The position numbers and the translations under genes are program-made. This document shows positions 44,148-51,779 of a stretch of 64,000 nt of DNA, piece after piece. Position 1 is the stretch's first letter. Each line of letters starts with the position of its first letter. The stretch is from assembly GCF_900129295.1 (NCBI RefSeq), contig NZ_FQUU01000001.1, positions 372,001 through 436,000 on the forward strand. Direction: 5' to 3'. The stretch is from Flavisolibacter ginsengisoli DSM 18119 (GTDB lineage Bacteria > Bacteroidota > Bacteroidia > Chitinophagales > Chitinophagaceae). Below the pieces are notes generated by a model. It searched no databases. It was not told where the DNA came from and saw nothing but the letters and a program-made list of their open reading frames with translations.

Positions 44148-45395
44148 CTAACTTTTCTCCTCCCAAATTTCTGCAATATGAATGATGGTTTCCACAGCCT
44201 TATTCATATCCTGAACACTGATAAATTCAAGCTTTGAATGGATAGCCTGCTCGCCTGCAAAAAGATTGGGGCAGGGTAAGCCCATGAATGACAACCTGCT
44301 GCCATCAGTGCCTCCGCGAATGCTTTCCATCTTTAAGTAAAGTCCGACTTTTGCAATAGCCTCCTTAGCATATTCAACAACTTGTGGATGCTGATCTAAG
44401 ACTTCTTTCATATTGCGGTATTGTTCCGTCACCTTGAATTCAAAACTTGCTTTTGGGTAATTATCCATTACCATCTCCACCACACTTAACAGAAAGTCTT
44501 CCTTTTTTTTCAATCCATCAGTAACGAAATCTCGTATGATAAAATCAATTGTTGCTTTTTCTGCTATACCGTCTACACGGATGGGATGAATGAAACCTTG
44601 TTTTTCATCTGTTGTTTCGGGGGACAATTCAGCACGTGGAAGAGACGCCAGAACATCTCCCGCAATTTTTAAAGCGTTCACCATTTTATCCTTGGCATAA
44701 CCCGGGTGAGTAATAACCCCATGGATGATCAACTGCACGGAATCAGCACTAAAGGTTTCATCTTCAAGGGACCCTGCCTCACCCCCATCCAGTGTATATC
44801 CGTAATCAGCTCCTAATTTTTTAAGATCAACTTTTACTGTTCCTTTCCCTACTTCTTCATCTGGTGTAAATAACAAGCGAATGGTGCCGTGTTTTACCTC
44901 TGGATGGGTCATCCAAAAATTGGCTGCATCCATGATTTCAGCAACGCCTGCCTTATCATCAGAACCCAATAATGTGGTACCACTGGCAGTAATGATATCA
45001 TGCCTAATTAACCGGTCTAAATAAGGAAAGTCGGCCTTTTTCAGAACCTGGGCAGCATCGTCAGGCAACACAATATCTTCTCCATGGTAATTCTTATGCA
45101 GTATGGGTTTTACTCCTGTACCACTGGCATCGGGAGCGGTGTCAACATGGGCGCAAAAACATATTACTGGAACTTTCTTATTTGTATTAGCAGGGATAGT
45201 AGCATATACATACCCGTGTTCATCCATGTGTGCATCTGTAATTCCAATAGCCTGAAGTTCTTTCACCAGAAGCTTTGAAAGGTCTTTCTGCTTTTCAGTG
45301 GTTGGTTGCGATTGTGAAAGTGGATCACTTTGAGTATCTATCTGAACATATCTCATGAATCGCTCAGATGCTGTAAAGGAATAGTTGTGAAACAT
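44148..45395 (-). CDS. pepT: Peptidase T (tripeptide aminopeptidase)
   Basis: The 415-residue M20B enzyme removes the N-terminal residue of tripeptides. The two-zinc site is visible: FCAHVDTAPD (His, then catalytic Asp), GSDDKAGVAE (bridging Asp), TPDEEVGKG (general base Glu and ligand), TLDGGE and the C-terminal AIHSKLEFIS (His). RYVQIDTQSDPLSQSQPTTEKQ at the N-terminus is typical of PepT. It has a textbook promoter, with the -7 box 4 nt before the ATG. Confidence 0.97.
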   Translation of the reverse strand: MFHNYSFTASERFMRYVQIDTQSDPLSQSQPTTEKQKDLSKLLVKELQAIGITDAHMDEHGYVYATIPANTNKKVPVICFCAHVDTAPDASGTGVKPILHKNYHGEDIVLPDDAAQVLKKADFPYLDRLIRHDIITASGTTLLGSDDKAGVAEIMDAANFWMTHPEVKHGTIRLLFTPDEEVGKGTVKVDLKKLGADYGYTLDGGEAGSLEDETFSADSVQLIIHGVITHPGYAKDKMVNALKIAGDVLASLPRAELSPETTDEKQGFIHPIRVDGIAEKATIDFIIRDFVTDGLKKKEDFLLSVVEMVMDNYPKASFEFKVTEQYRNMKEVLDQHPQVVEYAKEAIAKVGLYLKMESIRGGTDGSRLSFMGLPCPNLFAGEQAIHSKLEFISVQDMNKAVETIIHIAEIWEEKS

Positions 45396-45399
45396 GCTT

Positions 45400-45430
45400 C
45401 AAATGTACGGCAAGGTAAATGCTAATCAAA
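45400..45430 (-). promoter_or_regulatory. Canonical Bacteroidota promoter of pepT
   Basis: On the minus strand TTTG (plus-strand 45427-45430), a 19-nt spacer and TACATTTG (plus-strand 45400-45407) match the TTTG / TAnnTTTG consensus exactly. Only 4 nt separate the box from the ATG at 45395, so the mRNA should begin at or next to the start codon. Confidence 0.7.
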
Positions 45431-45530
45431 TGATACATAGTGGAATTGTACCATATTCAATACATGTATGCTCCCAAATAAACTATTTCTGTAGTTTTTC
45501 TTAACTTAACAAGAACCAAAACATTATGCA

Positions 45531-46133
45531 ATGAAAAAAACCATTGTAGCTGCCCTTGTTGGTGGCATCATTATTTTCATTTGGCAATTCTTATCTTTTG
45601 CTTTGATTAACTTTCACAAGCCTGCACAAAACTACACTGATAAGCAGGATGCTATCATGACCTTTCTCAATTCACAACAATTGCCTGAAGGCGGATATAT
45701 CCTGCCTAATATTCCTGACAATACCACTGCAGCTCAAAGAGAGCAAGCTATGAAAGAGGCTGAAGGAAAACCATGGGCTATTGTCCAATATCATCATTCC
45801 CTAAAGAACAATATGGCAATGAATATGGTGAGGGGTTTAATAGTGAATATTATCATAGTCTTCCTGTTTTGTTGGCTTCTTGGAAGAATGGCTAATCCAG
45901 GATTTACTACCATAGTATTAAGTGCACTGGCAATAGGCATGATCGTGTTTTTGAATGCACCTTATACCGGAGCTATATGGTATGAAAGTTTTGATACCTG
46001 GGCACACCTTGCAGATGCTATTGTCAGTTGGGGATTGGCAGGGTTATGGGTAGCCTGGTGGCTTGGCAGGGGAACCAGGTCAGCTGAATATAAAAAACCT
46101 GTGGAGCAATCATTTGAAATGGCAGCCGAATAA
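45531..46133 (+). CDS. Four-helix membrane protein of unknown function
   Basis: The 200-residue protein has TM helices at about 5-27, 103-125, 130-150 and 155-180, with a roughly 75-residue extracytoplasmic segment after the first. PYTGAIWYESFDTWAHLADAIVSWG resembles Bacteroidota proteins annotated only as hypothetical; I do not recognise a characterised family. It is monocistronic with a perfect terminator. Confidence 0.8.
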   Translation: MKKTIVAALVGGIIIFIWQFLSFALINFHKPAQNYTDKQDAIMTFLNSQQLPEGGYILPNIPDNTTAAQREQAMKEAEGKPWAIVQYHHSLKNNMAMNMVRGLIVNIIIVFLFCWLLGRMANPGFTTIVLSALAIGMIVFLNAPYTGAIWYESFDTWAHLADAIVSWGLAGLWVAWWLGRGTRSAEYKKPVEQSFEMAAE

Positions 46134-46140
46134 TTGTATA

Positions 46141-46176
46141 AATAAGAATCGCCCTTAAAAAAGGGCGATTCTTATT
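46141..46176. terminator. Bidirectional terminator between convergent genes
   Basis: A perfect 16-bp inverted repeat (46141-46156 / 46161-46176, core ATCGCCCTT) with an AAAA/TTTT loop serves the membrane-protein gene (+) and the FKBP gene (-). Confidence 0.92.
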
Positions 46177-46192
46177 ATTTATGGGATAATTT

Positions 46193-46645
46193 TTATGGCA
46201 TTATGATCCTTGATGTAGGCTCAATGGAAACTAATTCCAGGTCAAAGACCAGGTCCTGGCCAGCCAGGGGATGATTAGCATCCAACACCACACTCTCCTC
46301 TTTTACTTCTGCTACGGTTACTGGAAATTGTTGTCCGGAACCATTGCTCATCATTAACTGCATACCTACTTCAGGATTCATATCTGCAGGAAACTGATCT
46401 TTTGGAAATTCAATCATCATTTCCTGCTGCTTTTCACCATATGCATCTGTTACTTGTATCTCAACTGTTTTCTTATCACCTACTTTCATTCCCTTCACAC
46501 CTTCATCAAATCCCTTGATTACTTGACCACTTCCTACTGTAAATTCCAAAGGTTCTCTTCCGTCTGAACTATCAAAAGTTTCACCGCTACGTAATTTTCC
46601 ATGATAATGAACCTTTATCTTATCACCGTTTTGCACTTGTTGCAT
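46193..46645 (-). CDS. FKBP-type peptidyl-prolyl isomerase, SlyD-like
   Basis: The 150-residue protein has the FKBP half-domains (KVHYHGKLRSGETFDSSDGREP at the N-terminus; FTVGSGQVIKGFDEGVKGMKVGD) interrupted by an insert-in-flap domain (DAYGEKQQEMMIEFPKDQFPAD ... VVLDANHPLAGQDLVFDLELV), the SlyD layout. The metal-binding His/Cys tail of E. coli SlyD is missing. It acts as a cytosolic folding chaperone and prolyl isomerase. It is convergent with the gene to its left. Confidence 0.94.
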   Translation of the reverse strand: MQQVQNGDKIKVHYHGKLRSGETFDSSDGREPLEFTVGSGQVIKGFDEGVKGMKVGDKKTVEIQVTDAYGEKQQEMMIEFPKDQFPADMNPEVGMQLMMSNGSGQQFPVTVAEVKEESVVLDANHPLAGQDLVFDLELVSIEPTSRIIMP

Positions 46646-46827
46646 GATTTCGTTTTTTGAGTCAATAAATTATTTATGATACTGTTTCCAAATGGCTGTT
46701 CTTCACCAGGTATTTTTAAATTAAATGATAAACCTGCAACCAAACATATTATCTGCAACAACCAGGTGGGGCAAAAGCAGGAAGATGTTTTGTTATTGAA
46801 GGCTGGCAAGGTACTAATCTTTCACGT

Positions 46828-46855
46828 TTTGCTTGCCAATTTTTCCTGAAATTTG
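46828..46855 (+). promoter_or_regulatory. Promoter of the NamZ-like gene
   Basis: TTTG (46828-46831), a 16-nt spacer and GAAATTTG (46848-46855; 7 of 8 match to TAnnTTTG). The box ends 4 nt before the ATG at 46860. Confidence 0.42.
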
Positions 46856-46859
46856 AACG

Positions 46860-48140
46860 ATGAAGATTGTTTTAGCTTTTCTTATTTCTATACTTAGTAT
46901 ATCCTGCACCGCACAAAAAACGCCTTTAAAAACCACCTCTGCAACGACCAGTCCCATAGTTCCAGGAGCTGAACGATTGTCTGTATACCTTCCCTTGCTG
47001 AAGGGAAAAACAGTCGGCATTTTCGCTAACCAAACCTCCATGGTAGGAAATACCCATTTAGTAGATACCCTTAAAAAACTGGGCGTTTCTATAAAAGTGA
47101 TATTTGGTCCTGAACATGGTTTTAGAGGAACAGCAGATGCCGGAGAAAAAGTATCAAATTATATTGACAAAGAAACAGGCATACCTGTTGTTTCACTGTA
47201 CGGAAGCAAAAGAAGGCCTTCTATTGAAGATGTAAAGGATGTAGACATTTTACTATTTGATATACAGGATGTTGGTGTGCGTTTTTACACATTTATTTCC
47301 TCCCTCGAAGAGTTCATGAATGCGGCTTTTGAATATGGGAAACCTTTAATGATCCTCGACAGGCCAAATCCGAATGGATTTTATGTAGATGGACCCGTAC
47401 TGGAACCTAATTACAAATCATTCGTAGGAATGCAGCCTGTGCCAGTGGTATATGGTATGACCATTGGGGAATACGCTATGATGCTAAGTGGTGAAAAATG
47501 GTTGAGTGAGAAGGCAAATCAACGCAGTGAATATTATAAGGTAGCTAAAAACTCTCCACCTGATACTTTATTTCATTTCATGGTAATTAAATGTGGCAAT
47601 TATACACATAACAGTAAATACCAGCTCCCTGTAAAACCATCACCAAACCTTCCGGAGATTCAATCTATTTACTGGTATCCTTCTACCTGCTATTTTGAAG
47701 GAACTGTCTTAAGTGAAGGCCGTGGCACCGATAAACCTTTCGAAATATTTGGACATCCTTCCTTACCTAAGGATCTTTATAAATTCACCCCTGTTTCAAC
47801 AGAGGGAGCAAAAGACCCTAAACTTAAAGACCAGGTTTGTTATGGTTGGAATATAAGTGGTACACAAGATCAGGTTTTGAAAAAGGTAAACAATAAAATA
47901 CAATTAAAATACCTCCTCGATGCTTACCGTTTATTCCCGGATAAAGAATCATTCTTTATTAAAACAAAATCGGGAGACATGGACCAGTCATTTTTTAATA
48001 AACTGGCTGGTAACGCCACCTTAATGCAACAGGTAAAAGCGGGGGCTAGTGAAACAGAAATTCGCAAAAGCTGGGAACCCAAACTAAGCCAATTCAAGAG
48101 TATTCGTAGAAAATATCTTCTATATCCTGATTTTGAATAA
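46860..48140 (+). CDS. DUF1343 / NamZ-like exo-beta-N-acetylmuramidase
   Basis: The 426-residue protein is secreted, possibly a lipoprotein (SISC at 16-19). The DUF1343 core has GKTVGIFANQTSMV, IFGPEHGFRGTADAGEKV, DILLFDIQDVGVRFYTFISS and DRPNPNG, with SEGRGTDKPFE later. The characterised member of this family (NamZ) releases terminal MurNAc from peptidoglycan fragments, so a cell-wall recycling role is likely. No mur/amg recycling genes are adjacent. Confidence 0.93.
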   Translation: MKIVLAFLISILSISCTAQKTPLKTTSATTSPIVPGAERLSVYLPLLKGKTVGIFANQTSMVGNTHLVDTLKKLGVSIKVIFGPEHGFRGTADAGEKVSNYIDKETGIPVVSLYGSKRRPSIEDVKDVDILLFDIQDVGVRFYTFISSLEEFMNAAFEYGKPLMILDRPNPNGFYVDGPVLEPNYKSFVGMQPVPVVYGMTIGEYAMMLSGEKWLSEKANQRSEYYKVAKNSPPDTLFHFMVIKCGNYTHNSKYQLPVKPSPNLPEIQSIYWYPSTCYFEGTVLSEGRGTDKPFEIFGHPSLPKDLYKFTPVSTEGAKDPKLKDQVCYGWNISGTQDQVLKKVNNKIQLKYLLDAYRLFPDKESFFIKTKSGDMDQSFFNKLAGNATLMQQVKAGASETEIRKSWEPKLSQFKSIRRKYLLYPDFE

Positions 48141-48220
48141 CAGGTAATAAGAGGTAAAAGAAAAATTATCAAATAGGATTTTATAAACCAGAATATTATT
48201 ACGATTCCTGAAATATTACA

Positions 48221-49189
48221 ATGAATTATAAAGATCTGCGCATTGTTTTTATGGGTACACCAGAATTTGCAGTTGCCTCGTTGAATGCGCTGGTACAGGC
48301 AGGATGCAATATTGTTGGTGTGATCACTGCTCCTGACAAACCAGCTGGAAGGGGTATGAAACTTCAGGAAAGCCCCGTGAAACAATATGCAATAGCTAAA
48401 GGGCTTAGAGTATTGCAACCTGAGAAATTAAAGAATGCACAATTCCTACAGGAATTAAAAGATTTAAATCCAGACTTGCAGGTTGTTGTAGCCTTTAGAA
48501 TGTTACCAGAAGTGGTCTGGAATATGCCAAAAAGAGGTACCATCAATGTACACGGCTCACTACTGCCCCAATACCGGGGCGCAGCCCCAATCAACTGGGC
48601 CATTATCAATGGAGAAAAACAAACCGGGGTGACCACATTTAAATTGCAGCATGAAATAGATACCGGGGATATATTACTGCAACAAACCATTCCTATAGGA
48701 GAAAATGAAACTGCAGGTGAAATTCATGACCGTATGAAGGAAGTTGGTGCAGCATTATTGGTAAAAACCATTGAAGAACTGGCTGATGGGCGACTAAAAG
48801 AAAAGCCACAGGTCAAAACCGAAGACCAAAGAATACAAGATACCCCGGCATTGAAGCATGCTCCTAAAATTTTTACAGAAACCTGCCGCATAGACTGGAA
48901 CCAACCATTGGAAGCAGTCAATAATTTAATAAGGGGCCTTTCTCCCTTCCCTGGTGCCTTTACATTCCTTGATCAAAAAATGCTAAAAATTTACAGGGGA
49001 GAAAAACTTAGCAATTCTACAAATGTCCAACCGGGAAAATATCAAACTGATGGTAAAACATATTTAAGATTTGCCTGTGCAGATGGCTTTTTCAATATTA
49101 AAGAACTGCAATTGGAAGGCAAAAAGAGAATGAATGTTGAAGATTTTTTAAGAGGATACAAATTTGCGGAAACGCAAAGTGACAATTAA
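48221..49189 (+). CDS. fmt: Methionyl-tRNA formyltransferase
   Basis: The 322-residue enzyme formylates initiator Met-tRNA using 10-formyl-THF. The N-terminal formyltransferase domain has FMGTPEFAVASLNAL, the catalytic NVHGSLLPQYRGAAPINWAI (Asn, His) and EIDTGDIL (Asp). The C-terminal OB-like domain starts near residue 205 (ALKHAPKIFTETCRIDW; GLSPFPGAF). The peptide deformylase gene often found beside fmt is absent. It ends at a strong bidirectional terminator. Confidence 0.97.
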   Translation: MNYKDLRIVFMGTPEFAVASLNALVQAGCNIVGVITAPDKPAGRGMKLQESPVKQYAIAKGLRVLQPEKLKNAQFLQELKDLNPDLQVVVAFRMLPEVVWNMPKRGTINVHGSLLPQYRGAAPINWAIINGEKQTGVTTFKLQHEIDTGDILLQQTIPIGENETAGEIHDRMKEVGAALLVKTIEELADGRLKEKPQVKTEDQRIQDTPALKHAPKIFTETCRIDWNQPLEAVNNLIRGLSPFPGAFTFLDQKMLKIYRGEKLSNSTNVQPGKYQTDGKTYLRFACADGFFNIKELQLEGKKRMNVEDFLRGYKFAETQSDN

Positions 49190-49209
49190 AAATATTTACA
49201 AGCATGTAA

Positions 49210-49240
49210 AATAAAAGACCTCTAATTGAGGTCTTTTATT
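49210..49240. terminator. Bidirectional terminator between fmt and the LysM gene
   Basis: A perfect 13-bp stem (AATAAAAGACCTC 49210-49222 / 49228-49240) with a TAATT loop; A and T runs flank both ends. Confidence 0.92.
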
Positions 49241-49262
49241 TTATAATAATTAAACTGCTTTT

Positions 49263-50222
49263 TTAATAATTCACTCTTACAATAAATTTCTCAGTTTCAT
49301 TGATATCGAGTGCCGAAGCAGCAGCATTACTAAGACGTAAATTATAACCCTGGTTCTGACGTATACCACTCATTTCTCCCAACACCTTAGCATATACAAC
49401 CTTATTATTTGAAGGGTTCACTATACGTACTATAGTTCCAGGCTCAACTCTATCCATCAAAGCATAATACTTTGCATCTTGCCATCCACTTGCTGTTTTA
49501 AATATTCCTGCAGTTGCAGTTTCGTCTGCTGAAAGTGGCTGAACCTTTACCTGCTTTTCAAATGAAGATTTAAAATAGCCACCATTTCCATCATTTACTG
49601 CCATGGAAACAGGCTGAGACTTAGCTATCGTTTCAGCCTTCTTTTCGGGCTCTTTTGTCTTTACTTCTTCTGTAGTTTTTTTGTCATCTAAAGGCTCGTG
49701 CACGGCGATATCCTTTTTAGTAGGCTCAGCTGCTTTTTTCACCGGCTCTGCTTGGATATTATTGTTTTGAACTATACTATTAGCCTCAGGAGATATAAGA
49801 TAGCCCACTATCAATTTCTGGCCAGGGGTGATTTTATCTGTTGACAGATGGTTCCATTTACGCAAATTGGCCATCAATACTTTATTGTTTTTCAAACTTA
49901 CCCTATATAGTCCCTCTTTATCTCCAACAACATAATAAAGACTACGACCTTTTTCCGAAGCCTGGGTAAAGTTGGTGGAAGTTAATGGGATCTTTATACT
50001 TTGGCCAATATTCAAACCCTTATTCATGTCAAGGGAATTAATTGCTTCAATTTCTTTTGGAGAAACATTATATAAACGGCCTATAGAATAGTAGTTTTCT
50101 TTTGGAGCAACCGTATGCACCAGGTAAGGTCCTTTATCTGAACTGTGTACAACCAATTCATTCTGTGCAAAAACAAATAAAGAGCAAAACAAAATGGTGG
50201 CAAGCAAAAATGACTTTTTCAT
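49263..50222 (-). CDS. Secreted LysM protein with RlpA-like C-terminal domain
   Basis: The 319-residue protein has a signal peptide (1-19, SLFVFAQ), a first LysM (about 33-80: YLVHTVAPKENYYSIGRLYNVSPKEI), a weaker second LysM-like region (about 93-148), a Lys/Glu/Thr-rich linker, and a C-terminal domain (about 220-319) with ASGWQDAKYYALMDRVEPGT and GYNLRLSNAAASALDI, resembling double-psi beta-barrel (RlpA-like) folds. It likely binds peptidoglycan in the periplasm. It is monocistronic. Confidence 0.88.
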   Translation of the reverse strand: MKKSFLLATILFCSLFVFAQNELVVHSSDKGPYLVHTVAPKENYYSIGRLYNVSPKEIEAINSLDMNKGLNIGQSIKIPLTSTNFTQASEKGRSLYYVVGDKEGLYRVSLKNNKVLMANLRKWNHLSTDKITPGQKLIVGYLISPEANSIVQNNNIQAEPVKKAAEPTKKDIAVHEPLDDKKTTEEVKTKEPEKKAETIAKSQPVSMAVNDGNGGYFKSSFEKQVKVQPLSADETATAGIFKTASGWQDAKYYALMDRVEPGTIVRIVNPSNNKVVYAKVLGEMSGIRQNQGYNLRLSNAAASALDINETEKFIVRVNY

Positions 50223-50297
50223 GTGGATATAATTAGTTTTTCAATTGCCAGGCATGGTTCATTGCATGACATCAGATTAGCCTTACAAATATGCTCA

Positions 50298-51719
50298 TTA
50301 TTTTTCAAAAGCTGAATCGTTAGACTGCTTTAAAATACGCATTTCTTTAGGATAATAGTTGTTGATCCTGTTGGCAAGTGCATTAATCCATCCCAAAGGA
50401 TGATTTTTATAGCTAACCGTTTGCCATCCCTTCGTTTGGGGAATTGTTGCCAGGTCTTTCCTTTGAAGATATTTAATGGCCTCTGCATAATCAAGGTTAG
50501 TTGAGGCTACATTTGGTGATAAAAGAGAACTTAAAGCCAATGCATGATCAGGAACAAGCCTTCCCTTCATGATTTGACCCAGCTCTGTTCCTGTATATTG
50601 AATATTCAAATTGCCGCGCAGTCGTATAAAATCATTGATGAATATGGCAGGCAATGCCCTGAAAGTATCATGATCCTTAAGAATTTCTAATGAATCTGAT
50701 TTTAACCAGTCCTTAAGAATTAATTTTTCTTTACTACTGGCTGTATCTATGCGGGGAAGTTTACCTCCCACCTCTTTTTCTTCATTCACTTTTCTAAAAC
50801 AGGAAATAAAAAACCCCTCTCCTTTTACCTTATTTGGATAAAAACGATATCCGAACGCACCATGACCAGGCGAAACTGATTCCACAATACCCCATTCATC
50901 ATTCAAGGAAATCCGTTCATTCTTCATTTCAAACTCATTCACCAGCCAATCAGCTATCGATTCATCTTCAGCTTCTGAGTAAGAACAGGTAGAGTAGATC
51001 AACAAACCATTTTCTTTCAAGGCAGGAAGAATATCAGCCAGGATCCTTTGTTGTCTTTGGCTGCATAGTGCTACATTATTTAAACTCCATTCTGTAATAG
51101 CATCCGGGTCTTTCCTGAATAATCCGCTACCGCTACAGGGTGCATCAACAACAATAACATCAAAATACCCGGGAAGCTTTTTAAAGGCCGCAGGATCATT
51201 ATTAGTTACCAGGGCATTAGACTTGCCCCATTTGATAATATTATCTATCAAGGTATTGCAGCGCGGTCTTATTACTTCGTTGCTTACTAGGAGACTTTCT
51301 TCTGATAGTATTGAAAGCAAATGGGTTGACTTACCCCCGGGTGCTGCACTTAGGTCCAATACTTTTAAAGGTTGTGACAAATCTGCAAGTTGGCTCATTG
51401 CCTGCTCCAGGAACATACTGGAAGCATCCTGCACATAATAACAACCAGCATGAAATAAAGGATCGAAAGTGAAAGATGGTCGTTCGGGTAAATAATAACC
51501 ATAGTTTGTCCAGGGTATACTTGTGGGCACTGATGCCTGGTCTACACCAGCCAGTTTTATTTCCTTATCACTATCCCATAAAGAGTGGGCATCAGTCTTT
51601 ATCGGGTTGATACGGATAGAAGTTACCTGGTTACCCTCATCATGCACTTTGATAAATGATTCCCTGTCGAAACCCTTAACACCTTCAATTGATTGTAAAA
51701 ACGCCTCTGGTAACTTCAT
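50298..51719 (-). CDS. rRNA cytosine-C5 methyltransferase, RsmF-like
   Basis: The 473-residue protein has an N-terminal NSUN/RsmB-type RNA-binding region, the SAM-binding loop LDLSAAPGGKSTHLLS, the two catalytic cysteines in DAPCSGSGLFRKD and STCSYSEAED, and a C-terminal PUA-like part (about 380-470, ending HPLGWINALANRINNYYPKEMRIL), as in RsmF/YebU. It methylates a cytosine of 16S rRNA by homology. Its ATG directly follows the terminator T-run of the upstream peptidase gene. Confidence 0.93.
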   Translation of the reverse strand: MKLPEAFLQSIEGVKGFDRESFIKVHDEGNQVTSIRINPIKTDAHSLWDSDKEIKLAGVDQASVPTSIPWTNYGYYLPERPSFTFDPLFHAGCYYVQDASSMFLEQAMSQLADLSQPLKVLDLSAAPGGKSTHLLSILSEESLLVSNEVIRPRCNTLIDNIIKWGKSNALVTNNDPAAFKKLPGYFDVIVVDAPCSGSGLFRKDPDAITEWSLNNVALCSQRQQRILADILPALKENGLLIYSTCSYSEAEDESIADWLVNEFEMKNERISLNDEWGIVESVSPGHGAFGYRFYPNKVKGEGFFISCFRKVNEEKEVGGKLPRIDTASSKEKLILKDWLKSDSLEILKDHDTFRALPAIFINDFIRLRGNLNIQYTGTELGQIMKGRLVPDHALALSSLLSPNVASTNLDYAEAIKYLQRKDLATIPQTKGWQTVSYKNHPLGWINALANRINNYYPKEMRILKQSNDSAFEK

Positions 51720-51720
51720 T

Positions 51721-51755
51721 ATAATAAAAAACCTTTGACCTGGTGGGTCAAAGGT
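51721..51755 (-). terminator. Terminator after the M28 gene, abutting the rsmF-like start
   Basis: ACCTTTGACC (51731-51740) / GGTCAAAGGT (51746-51755). On the minus strand the 10-bp stem is followed by TTTTTTATTAT. The T-run ends 2 nt before the rsmF-like ATG. Confidence 0.85.
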
Positions 51756-51779
51756 AATTGCAGATCCCTGATCTGTTTA

